Source: Edaphobacter paludis (lineage in GTDB: Bacteria > Acidobacteriota > Terriglobia > Terriglobales > Acidobacteriaceae). Taken from it: a stretch of DNA of 64,000 nucleotides. The number at the start of each line of letters is the position of its first letter. The first letter of the stretch is position 1. Below are positions 9,250-16,530 of this stretch, piece by piece. The stretch is from NCBI RefSeq assembly GCF_039993895.1, contig NZ_CP121194.1, positions 3,844,001-3,908,000 on the forward strand, read 5' to 3'. Made by a program: the position numbers and the translations under genes. The notes beneath the pieces were generated by a model. That model made no database searches, was not told the origin of the DNA, and was given only the letters and a program-made list of their open reading frames with translations.

Positions 9250-11573
9250 GCCGTCACTACCTCCGCCGCCAACTGCGACTCCATTGCCAGGCTCCAAGGC
9301 TCTTTCAGCCCGTTCAATGCCGCCTCAACCAGAGGGACCTCGCCCGCAAAGATCTCTACTCTCTCGGGAATCGTCTCACCAAGATCGAGCGGCCAGATAT
9401 CACCCGCCTCATCCAACAGTGTGCAAATGATTCCGTAGTCCTCCACGGAACAGGTCACCAGCACTTCCGTTGCATTCTCTGCGAACAGAGCGGTCACATA
9501 CTCGGCCTCCGATAACGCGCCAAGTGTCGCCTTCACTCCGATATTGTGTTGAAAGCCGGACTCAGCCAGAGCCACAGCCAATCCACCATCCGCAATGTCC
9601 TTCGCCGAGTGAATCAGTCCACGCTCGGCGAGTAGCGCCAGCGCCTTATGGAGTGCTGCCTCGGCGCTCAGATCCAGCCATGGTGGGCCACCCCACAGCG
9701 CTCCGTACGTCGACTTGGCGTACTCCGAACTTCCCAGCTCGTGCTGCTGTGATGCGGGAGTCTCAAGGGTCGATTGCAGCAGCAACACCTTGTCCCCGAC
9801 GCGCTGAAAATGTGCCGGCACGCTCTTCGTTACATCGTCAATAATCCCAACAATTCCCAACACCGGAGTCGGATAGATCCCCTCGCCCTTGGTCTCGTTG
9901 TAGAGCGAAACATTCCCACCTGTAACCGGCGTTCCCAGGGCGATACAAGCCTCAGCGATGCCATCGATTGCGCTCGAAAGCTGTGCCATAATCTCCGGCT
10001 TCTCCGGATTCCCAAAGTTCAGGCAGTTTGTCGCCGCGACCGGCTTAGCGCCGGTACAAGCAACTTTTCTAGCAGCCTCGGCTACAGCGTGCATCGCTCC
10101 CAGCTTCGGATCGAGGTAGGTCCAGCGTCCATTCCCCGCCAGAGCCATAGCCAGCCCGCGCTGTGTGCCCTTGATGCGCATCACGCCAGCTTCGCCGCCC
10201 GGCCCCTGCACAGTATTGGTCTGCACCATCGAGTCATACTGCTCAAACACCCAGCGCTTATCGCAGATATTCGCGCTGGCCAGCAGCTTCTTCAAATCGG
10301 CGGTGTAGTCCCGCGGCTTCTTCAAATCTTCCAGAACCGCTGCCGGAGGATCCACCGGCACCGGAGCCGTCCACGTTCCCACGGGGCGGTGGTACACCGG
10401 AGCGTCGTCAGTCAAACTCTTGTTCGGAATATCAGCGACCAGTTCGCCATGCTGCGTAATCCGCATGTTCGGCTCAGCCGTGACTGTCCCGACGATCGAG
10501 GCATCCAGTCCCCACTTCGTGAAGACGTCGAGAACCTCCTGCGCCCGAGGCTTGTCCGCCACCAGCAGCATCCGCTCCTGCGACTCAGAAAGCATAATCT
10601 CGTAGCTCGACATCCCTGTCTCGCGTTGCGGCACCAGATCAAGCTCGACTGTCAAACCCAGATCGCCACGAGCGCCCATCTCGCAGGTCGAGCATGTCAA
10701 ACCCGCTGCGCCCATGTCCTGAATCCCAAGAACCGCTCCGGTCGCCATCGCCTCAAGGCATGCTTCCAGCAGCAGCTTCTCCATAAACGGATCGCCCATC
10801 TGCACATTGGGCCGCTTCTGCTCACTGCCTTCGGTGAACTCCTCCGAGGCCATCGTGGCGCCATGAATCCCATCACGTCCGGTCTTGGCGCCGACATAAA
10901 TCACCGGATTGCCCACACCGGTCGCCTTGGCATAGAAGATCTCGTCGCGCTTTACCAGCCCCAGCGCAAACGCATTCAGCAGCGGATTGCCGGAGTAGCA
11001 GGTCTCAAACCGTGTCTCTCCACCCAGATTAGGAACCCCAAAGCAATTCCCATATCCGGCTACGCCGTGAACAATGCCAGTGGCCACGGCATGGTTCCGC
11101 CGCCGCAGCGTCTCATCCGGCTCGGCTTCGTCCAGAGGTCCAAACCGCAGCGAATCCATCACCGCCAGCGGGCGCGCATTCATCGTGAAAATATCGCGCA
11201 GAATACCGCCGACGCCTGTAGCCGCGCCCTGATATGGCTCGATATACGAGGGATGATTGTGCGATTCAATCTTAAAAGCGCAGGCCCAGCCATCGCCTAC
11301 GTCGATGATCCCGGCATTCTCTCCGGGCCCCTGCACCACCAGATCGCTCTTGGTCGGCAGCCGCTTCAAATGCACGCGCGACGACTTATAAGAGCAATGC
11401 TCCGACCACATCACGGAAAAAATCCCCAGCTCGGTCAGGCTGGGCGTACGTCCAAGCGCAGCTTCAATGCGCGTGTACTCGTCCGGCGTAATGCTGTGCT
11501 GCTTAAGCAGCGCCGGAGTAATGGTAGCGGGGGAGGGTGTCTGAACTGGGTGCTGAACTTGCGTATTGGGCAT
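9246..11573 (-). CDS. purL: Phosphoribosylformylglycinamidine synthase subunit II
   Basis: A 775-aa small-type PurL, the FGAM synthetase subunit that works with PurS and PurQ in step four of purine synthesis. Recognisable blocks are [20 protein letters not shown] (residues about 42-61) with CSYKSSR, the ATP/FGAR-site stretch [35 protein letters not shown], and [10 protein letters not shown]. The second half repeats the fold with [13 protein letters not shown] and [14 protein letters not shown]. Length matches the roughly 740-aa class that needs a separate glutaminase; PurQ and PurS are not in this window. It precedes purF with a 4-base overlap, and DUF5996 and dut lie upstream on the same strand with gaps of 77 and 56 bases. 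No strong Shine-Dalgarno is visible before ATG 11573. Confidence 0.96.
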   Translation of the reverse strand: MPNTQVQHPVQTPSPATITPALLKQHSITPDEYTRIEAALGRTPSLTELGIFSVMWSEHCSYKSSRVHLKRLPTKSDLVVQGPGENAGIIDVGDGWACAFKIESHNHPSYIEPYQGAATGVGGILRDIFTMNARPLAVMDSLRFGPLDEAEPDETLRRRNHAVATGIVHGVAGYGNCFGVPNLGGETRFETCYSGNPLLNAFALGLVKRDEIFYAKATGVGNPVIYVGAKTGRDGIHGATMASEEFTEGSEQKRPNVQMGDPFMEKLLLEACLEAMATGAVLGIQDMGAAGLTCSTCEMGARGDLGLTVELDLVPQRETGMSSYEIMLSESQERMLLVADKPRAQEVLDVFTKWGLDASIVGTVTAEPNMRITQHGELVADIPNKSLTDDAPVYHRPVGTWTAPVPVDPPAAVLEDLKKPRDYTADLKKLLASANICDKRWVFEQYDSMVQTNTVQGPGGEAGVMRIKGTQRGLAMALAGNGRWTYLDPKLGAMHAVAEAARKVACTGAKPVAATNCLNFGNPEKPEIMAQLSSAIDGIAEACIALGTPVTGGNVSLYNETKGEGIYPTPVLGIVGIIDDVTKSVPAHFQRVGDKVLLLQSTLETPASQQHELGSSEYAKSTYGALWGGPPWLDLSAEAALHKALALLAERGLIHSAKDIADGGLAVALAESGFQHNIGVKATLGALSEAEYVTALFAENATEVLVTCSVEDYGIICTLLDEAGDIWPLDLGETIPERVEIFAGEVPLVEAALNGLKEPWSLAMESQLAAEVVTA

Positions 11574-11650
11574 GGCTCGCTATTAAGATTGTCGCACGTG
11601 CGGCGACCCGTCGTTGCCCCTTGGCGTTCGTACGGCACTAAACCCTTTCC

Positions 11651-12574
11651 CTACTGCCGTTCGAGCGCGGCGCGGTCCCACTTCGCCGCATCGGCCGCAG
11701 CCGCATACGCACTTTCTAAAAACTCCATCAACGCCGTCTCCGGCGAGGCCTGCGACCGCACATCTTCGTACTTCAAGATGAACTCCCCCAATGCCTTATC
11801 CCATCCAGCCGCAGCCGGTCGAATCTTCGCCTCCGCCAATCCCTCAGGGACCGGAGCCGCATAGCAATAAAACGCCGCCGCGCCGTAACCCCCATTCCCC
11901 GGCCAGAATCCCGCACTGATGACCTCATGCGAGTAAGCCTCCCGCTGGATTGCATCCGCCCCTGCACGCGGAGGAGCCGGCCGCCCCGAGAACCTCGTCA
12001 CCGCCAAATCAAAGCTGCCCCAGAAGAAGTGCACCGGGCTCACCTTCCCCAGAAACCCCGTGCCAAACCGTCGAAAGACCTTCTCCGTCTCCATCAGCAC
12101 CCGCCAGAACCGCTGCGCGTACTCCCGGTCATACGACCTATGCTCCGTATCCAGATCAAACCGGATCGGATTCGCCAGCTCGCAAGGCATCGGATCGATC
12201 TTCACGTCAACCCCCAGCGAAACCAGGCATCCTCGATACTCCTTATAGAAATCCGCCACCGTCTGCGCCCTCAACGGCACCGACATTGCCTTCCCCGATC
12301 CCATCCGAAAGTGCAGCTCGTGCGCCACAAAATCAAACTCGATATCCAGCACATCGTCGCCCCCCTTACCGACATAGTCCATCGCGGACGTGCCAAGCCC
12401 CCGCGCGGTCACATACAGCGGCACATTCCACCAATGATTCTGAAGAGGAGTCAGCGCCAGCCGTGTCTTGCCGACGATCTGCGTCCACATGTGCAGCGTA
12501 TTCGCCGTTGCTGCCCACTCGTCCCACACCAGCGACGGCCACGCCGCCGCGCCGTTCGTCACCATCCCGGCCAT
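11651..12574 (-). CDS. DUF5996 family protein
   Basis: A 307-aa cytoplasmic protein with no signal peptide. The N-terminal block WPSLVWDEWAATANTLHMWT followed by QIVGKTRLALTPLQNHWWNV and PLYVTARGLGTSAM is characteristic of DUF5996, as are FGSFDLAVTRFSGRPAPPRA in the middle and PGNGGYGAAAFYCYA near residue 228. The family's biochemical role is not known. It sits between dut and purL in the same orientation with short gaps, so co-transcription with nucleotide-metabolism genes is likely, though that does not establish function. Length agrees with the family (about 300 aa). The start ATG 12574 is supported by the conserved block beginning a few residues later. Confidence 0.85.
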   Translation of the reverse strand: MAGMVTNGAAAWPSLVWDEWAATANTLHMWTQIVGKTRLALTPLQNHWWNVPLYVTARGLGTSAMDYVGKGGDDVLDIEFDFVAHELHFRMGSGKAMSVPLRAQTVADFYKEYRGCLVSLGVDVKIDPMPCELANPIRFDLDTEHRSYDREYAQRFWRVLMETEKVFRRFGTGFLGKVSPVHFFWGSFDLAVTRFSGRPAPPRAGADAIQREAYSHEVISAGFWPGNGGYGAAAFYCYAAPVPEGLAEAKIRPAAAGWDKALGEFILKYEDVRSQASPETALMEFLESAYAAAADAAKWDRAALERQ

Positions 12575-12630
12575 AGCATCCTCCTTCAGAAACAGTGGAG
12601 AAAAGCATACTCCGTCGCCATGCCGTGGAG

Positions 12631-13128
12631 CTAAGCGCCCGTACTCCCAAATCCTGCAGACCCACGCGCCGCCTCGTCCAGTTCCGCCACCTCTTCAAAC
12701 TGCGCCTCAATCCGCTGCACGATGCGAAGCTGCGCGATCCGCTCCCCGGCCTTCACCTCAACCGTGGCCGCGCTCAAATTCGTGACCACGACCTTCAACT
12801 CACCGCGATATCCGGGATCGATTACGCCAGCCAGCGTGGTCACCCCACGCACCGCCAGCCCTGAGCGGTCTTCCACCAGCGCTCCATGTGTCGAAGGAAA
12901 CTCCATCGCAATGCCGGTCGGCACCGCTACCGTCGCCCCAGCGGCAATCGCCACGTCGGCTACGGCATAAACATCGGCCGCCAGGTCCCCGTAGACGCCG
13001 GTGTGCGCGTATTTTGGCAGTTGAGCCTCCGGATGCATCTTCAAAACCTTAATCTTCGGAGACTGGCCCCGCGGCGAGCCCACACCACTCTGCAAATCAT
13101 CCAACTCCATCGCTGCAACAGAAGCCAT
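12631..13128 (-). CDS. dut: dUTP diphosphatase (deoxyuridine triphosphatase)
   Basis: Trimeric dUTPase that hydrolyses dUTP to dUMP and PPi, preventing uracil entry into DNA and supplying dTMP synthesis. The family motifs appear in order: AADVYAVADVAIAAGATVAV (motif 1 region, atypical ADVYAV in place of GxDL), EDRSGLAVRGV (motif 2), GVIDPGYRGELKVVVTN (motif 3, uracil and sugar binding, with catalytic Asp), GERIAQLRIV (motif 4), and the C-terminal RGSAGFGSTG (motif 5, phosphate-closing arm). The protein is 165 aa with an N-terminal extension of about 30 residues relative to short bacterial enzymes. It is divergently arranged with the GT2 gene across an 85-base gap and leads the dut-DUF5996-purL-purF run. 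Confidence 0.95.
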   Translation of the reverse strand: MASVAAMELDDLQSGVGSPRGQSPKIKVLKMHPEAQLPKYAHTGVYGDLAADVYAVADVAIAAGATVAVPTGIAMEFPSTHGALVEDRSGLAVRGVTTLAGVIDPGYRGELKVVVTNLSAATVEVKAGERIAQLRIVQRIEAQFEEVAELDEAARGSAGFGSTGA

Positions 13129-13213
13129 TCGTGTGCTCTCTCAATCGAAATTTGGCGTACCACTCCATTGTCACCGAAACACGCCGTCAGCCGCTGTGAG
13201 TTAATAGTCAAAT

Positions 13214-14179
13214 ATGGCCGTCAGCGTTGCAGCAACCGTCCTCAACGAAGTGGACGACATCCCCGGTCTCGTAGCCAGCCTCACCGACCAGATCCTCGTT
13301 CCCGCCGAGATCATCATCGTCGACGGCGGCTCCGCCGACGGCACCTGGGAGTGGCTGCTCAATGCCAAAGCTCAATACCCCACCCTCATCCCCATCCGCG
13401 ACGAGAGCTGCAACCTGAAACAATCTCCCGGCCCCATTGCGCGTGGACGCAACGTAGCGATCGCCGCCGCCACCTCCGACGTAATCGCCTGCGCCGACGC
13501 AGGCTGCACCTACCGCCCCGACTGGCTCAGCCGCCTGACCGCCCCCATCGTCGCCGGTGCTTCCGAATATGCGGTAGGCGGCTCCTGCATCGACCCCGCC
13601 TCCTCCACAGTCTGGGACATAGCCTCCGCCCCCTTCTTCGGCGTCAAGCTCAATCCCAACGAGCCCACAAAATCCTGCACTGCCCGCTCCATGGCCTTCC
13701 GCAAAGAACTCTGGCAGCGCGTAGGCGGCTTCCCCGAGACCGTCTTCCTTGGCGAAGATACCCTATTCGACGCGAAGGTTCGCAAGCTTGTCACTCCAGC
13801 CTTCCCCGAGCGCGCCAAGGCCTTCTACCGCCCCCGTCACGCCTTGAAATCAGCGCTCAGCCAGCTCGCAAGCTACGCCATAGCCGACGGCGCAATTGGT
13901 ATCCGTCCCGCGCGCCTGTTCCGCAACCTGGCACGCTGCGTCGTCGAGGTGCTGGCCATCATCGACCTGCGTTGGAACCCCATCCCGCTGTTGTGTATCC
14001 TCGCGCTCGAAAACTACTTCGCCTTCCGCCTCGACTGGCGCAGCCTGCAAAAGGCGACCTTCCGTGTTCTGGCAGCCCGCTTAGTCTTCTCCCTGATGGT
14101 GCCGTGGGTGGTCAGCTGGAATCAGATCAAGGGTGGAATCACAAAAGCTCACCAGGCCAACCGTCAAAACGCGAGTTAG
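13214..14179 (+). CDS. Family 2 glycosyltransferase
   Basis: A 321-aa GT-A fold glycosyltransferase, predicted to transfer a sugar from a nucleotide donor during surface polysaccharide synthesis. The N-terminal VAATVLNEVDDIPGLVASL and IVDGGSADGTWEWL (nucleotide-binding loop) are typical of GT2. ACADAGCTYRPDWL holds the metal-binding acidic position and FLGEDTLFDAKV carries the ED catalytic-base motif. The C-terminal region has hydrophobic helices (AARLVFSLMVPWVVSW) that may associate with the membrane. There is no partner polymerase here. The stop TAG (14177-14179) overlaps by two bases the stop of the opposing methyltransferase gene, so the two genes converge without any spacer. Sugar and acceptor cannot be read from the sequence. 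Confidence 0.9.
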   Translation: MAVSVAATVLNEVDDIPGLVASLTDQILVPAEIIIVDGGSADGTWEWLLNAKAQYPTLIPIRDESCNLKQSPGPIARGRNVAIAAATSDVIACADAGCTYRPDWLSRLTAPIVAGASEYAVGGSCIDPASSTVWDIASAPFFGVKLNPNEPTKSCTARSMAFRKELWQRVGGFPETVFLGEDTLFDAKVRKLVTPAFPERAKAFYRPRHALKSALSQLASYAIADGAIGIRPARLFRNLARCVVEVLAIIDLRWNPIPLLCILALENYFAFRLDWRSLQKATFRVLAARLVFSLMVPWVVSWNQIKGGITKAHQANRQNAS

Positions 14180-15003
14180 GCCTTCTTTCGCAACGTAAAG
14201 ATCACAAAGCTGTACTCCAACCCGAACTGCTCCCAACGCACCGGCCGCTCACTGCAGTCCAGATCAACAGGACCGGTGCTCTCGAATCCAATCTGCTCCG
14301 CCAGTCGCAGAATCTCCTGAATCTCTGCCTTGGTAAAGACTTTGATTGCAGCCCCATGCGCCATCTTCCCCCGCGTATCGATCGCCGTCGGATAGTAATC
14401 CGTCGAGGTAATCAGCAGTCCCCCGGGCTTGAGCACCCGATGCATCTCCCGCAAATAGCCCTCCAACGGAACCCCATGCTCGATCACACTCATGCAGCTC
14501 ACGGCGTCAAAGTAGCCGTCGGCAAAAGAGGTCTGCGTAATATCGCCGTGCAGGTAGCGAATCGGCCCCCGGCGAGCTTCGCCGGTAAACGAAAGATTGA
14601 TCCCATAGAGGTTGCGGTAACCATACGCAAACAGCGTCGGCAGCACATTGCTGTAAAACTCCGCGCCCGCATCGAGGACCCGCGCCGAGGTCGTCGTTGA
14701 GCCGAGAATGGCAAACACCGCCGCAAGATGGTCCCAGTTCTTCTCATCCCCCCGGTGCAGTGGAAGCCGCGCCACTTTGGCCTCTTCCAACGCTCTCTCC
14801 CATTCAGCCCGGCTCTTCAGGGTTCCATTCGGCAGCGGCAGCTTCGGTTTCGCCACAGGCTGTCCCGTGCCGAACTTCAGTTTGAGATAGAGCCGGTAGG
14901 CGGCCTCGGGCCGTAATGCGCCGCTCTTGATACGGCGAAAAAGCCTCCGCGACAATGGCATCGGAGAAGCAGCAGGTTGCGGCGAAGGGTTCGGCTGAGG
15001 CAT
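14176..15003 (-). CDS. Class I SAM-dependent methyltransferase (type 11)
   Basis: A 275-aa protein if started at ATG 15003 (MPQPNPSPQP); ATG 15042 would add 13 residues, and neither has a clear Shine-Dalgarno. The Rossmann core has TSARVLDAGAEFYSNVLPTL (motif I, with GAE), the acidic end of motif II region in LYGINLSFTGE, and motif post-I to III in YLHGDITQTSFADGYFDAVS and MSVIEHGVPLEGYLREMHRV. LKPGGLLITSTDYYP is typical of methyltransferase type 11. The first 60 residues are a Pro-rich, basic extension. It probably methylates a small molecule, sugar or lipid; the converging GT2 gene hints at glycan work, which is inference from neighbourhood only. Confidence 0.85.
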   Translation of the reverse strand: MPQPNPSPQPAASPMPLSRRLFRRIKSGALRPEAAYRLYLKLKFGTGQPVAKPKLPLPNGTLKSRAEWERALEEAKVARLPLHRGDEKNWDHLAAVFAILGSTTTSARVLDAGAEFYSNVLPTLFAYGYRNLYGINLSFTGEARRGPIRYLHGDITQTSFADGYFDAVSCMSVIEHGVPLEGYLREMHRVLKPGGLLITSTDYYPTAIDTRGKMAHGAAIKVFTKAEIQEILRLAEQIGFESTGPVDLDCSERPVRWEQFGLEYSFVIFTLRKKA

Positions 15004-15078
15004 CAGCTTTACTATAAGGTGACTTGGCCATTGCCGCCGCATGTTGAAAGAGGTGTCATCTGCGCTAATCTGATTGCC

Positions 15079-15255
15079 ATGGAGAGTCTATCCACCCAGC
15101 AGAGGGCAACCGAGCAACTCCCCGAGGAGTGCCCGCTCGAAACTGAGCACCACAGCCGCTTCTGCCCGACATGCAGCTCTCGCCTTGAAGACAGCCGCTG
15201 CAAGCTGGTCTGCCGAACCTGCGGCTTTTTTCTCAGCTGCGCGGACTTTTACTAG
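15079..15255 (+). CDS. 58-aa zinc-ribbon protein
   Basis: A short gene starting at ATG 15079 and ending at TAG 15253-15255. The C-terminal 30 residues contain two Cys pairs in FCPTCSSRLEDSRCKLVCRT and CGFFLSCADFY. These comprise CxxC, a Cys in SRC, CxxC and a terminal C, enough for a small treble- or ribbon-type zinc site. The N-terminal 28 residues are acidic and polar (ESLSTQQRATEQLPEECPLE). The Cys spacing and the aromatic ending ADFY look like a conserved small family that I recall from Acidobacteria, without known function. It lies 137 bases upstream of ddl in the same direction. The coordinated Cys pattern makes a chance ORF unlikely. Confidence 0.7.
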   Translation: MESLSTQQRATEQLPEECPLETEHHSRFCPTCSSRLEDSRCKLVCRTCGFFLSCADFY

Positions 15256-15392
15256 GCAAACACCTAAACCATCGTTCACCTTCGGTCTTCAACGTTGTGA
15301 GCGACCGTATCAGCCGTGGTTCGAGATGGATGATCCACAGCGATGCGGAAGTCATTCTGTCAGAAACTGAAGGTAGGAAATTCGACGAAAAT

Positions 15393-16496
15393 ATGAAGAA
15401 AAAACAACGCATTGGCATTCTCTTCGGCGGTCGCTCCGGCGAACACGAGATCTCCCTACTCTCCGCTGCCTCCATCCTGAAAGCGATCGACAAAAAGAAG
15501 TACGAAGTGGTTCCTATCGGGATCACCAAACAGGGCCATTGGGTCGGCTCCGACGAAGCGCAGGCTTTGCTGACCGGCAATGGAAGCCAGCCTGAACCGC
15601 TGCAGCTAAGTGCCGGTTCAGACCTCGTTCACCAGAGCAACAATCTTACGCAGACAGTCGATGTTGTCTTTCCCGTGCTGCATGGAACGTTTGGAGAGGA
15701 TGGGACGATTCAGGGCCTCTTTGAGCTGGCCGACATTGCCTATGTTGGCTCGGGCGTTCTTGGGTCCGCCGCAGGCATGGACAAGGACGTGATGAAGAAG
15801 CTCTTTGCCGCCGCCGGACTGCCGCAGACGCCGTACCTCGCGCTGACCCGCGCCGAGTGGAAGGCTGACCCGAGGCGTTGCACGCGCCAGATCGAAAAAG
15901 CGCTGCAATATCCTGTGTTCGTGAAGCCCGCAAATCTCGGTTCGAGCGTCGGCATCTCCAAGGTGCATGACCGCTCCGAATTGGCCCCCGCGATGGATCT
16001 TGCCGCTGGCTTCGACCGCAAGCTGGTCATCGAGCAGGGAGTGGGCGGGCCGGGCGTGAAACCCCGAGAGCTTGAGGTGGCTGTGCTCGGCAATGATGCT
16101 CCCGAGGCTTCGGTGGTGGGAGAGATCGTTCCCGATAAAGAGTTCTACGACTATGAGGCGAAGTACGTCTCCGATGCCAGCATTCCGATCATTCCAGCCA
16201 AACTGACTGCGGCGGAATCGAAGCAGATCCGCGCCATGGCGATCGCCGCCTTTCGCGCCTGCGATTGCGCCGGGCTGGCCCGCGTGGATTTTTTGATGGA
16301 GCCGGCGCGCAAAGGGAAGAAGGCGCAAATCTATCTGAACGAGATCAATACGATGCCCGGCTTTACCAGCATCAGCATGTATCCCAAGCTGTGGGGTGCG
16401 ACGGGGCTGCCGTACAAACAGCTCATCGACCGCCTGATTGCGCTGGCTGTGGAGCGGCATAAAGAAAAGCTGGAGACCAGCTTCAGCCTGAAATAG
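15393..16496 (+). CDS. ddl: D-alanine--D-alanine ligase
   Basis: ATP-grasp enzyme that joins two D-Ala for peptidoglycan precursor synthesis in the cytoplasm. The N-terminus KKQRIGILFGGRSGEHEISL (residues about 3-22) carries the family signature GGxSxEHxxS. HGTFGEDGTIQGLFELADIA and YVGSGVLGSAAGMDKDVMKK match Ddl. VFVKPANLGSSVGISKV is the ATP-binding loop. RVDFLME and YLNEINTMPGFTSISMYPKL hold the metal ligands. ATG 15393 gives 367 aa, the usual length; an upstream in-frame GTG at 15297 would add 32 unconserved residues. The last codons lie inside a 16-bp inverted repeat shared with the downstream intergenic space, and the gene converges on acnA. Confidence 0.96.
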   Translation: MKKKQRIGILFGGRSGEHEISLLSAASILKAIDKKKYEVVPIGITKQGHWVGSDEAQALLTGNGSQPEPLQLSAGSDLVHQSNNLTQTVDVVFPVLHGTFGEDGTIQGLFELADIAYVGSGVLGSAAGMDKDVMKKLFAAAGLPQTPYLALTRAEWKADPRRCTRQIEKALQYPVFVKPANLGSSVGISKVHDRSELAPAMDLAAGFDRKLVIEQGVGGPGVKPRELEVAVLGNDAPEASVVGEIVPDKEFYDYEAKYVSDASIPIIPAKLTAAESKQIRAMAIAAFRACDCAGLARVDFLMEPARKGKKAQIYLNEINTMPGFTSISMYPKLWGATGLPYKQLIDRLIALAVERHKEKLETSFSLK

Positions 16497-16525
16497 TGGA
16501 CAGATTAGCGGCTGAAGCTGGTCTC
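16473..16525. terminator. Perfect 16-bp inverted repeat spanning the 3' end of ddl
   Basis: GAGACCAGCTTCAGCC at 16473-16488 is exactly complementary to 16510-16525, with a 21-base loop that contains the ddl stop codon. The right arm ends six bases before the acnA stop codon. The position between convergent genes suggests a bidirectional terminator or mRNA 3'-end stabiliser. There is no U tract. Confidence 0.6.
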
Positions 16526-16530
16526 GGTGG

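Noticed and set aside
9774..11864. 696-codon plus-strand ORF opposite purL
   Set aside because: It is the antisense of a clear purL gene and runs across a gene boundary; GC-rich DNA makes long antisense ORFs common.
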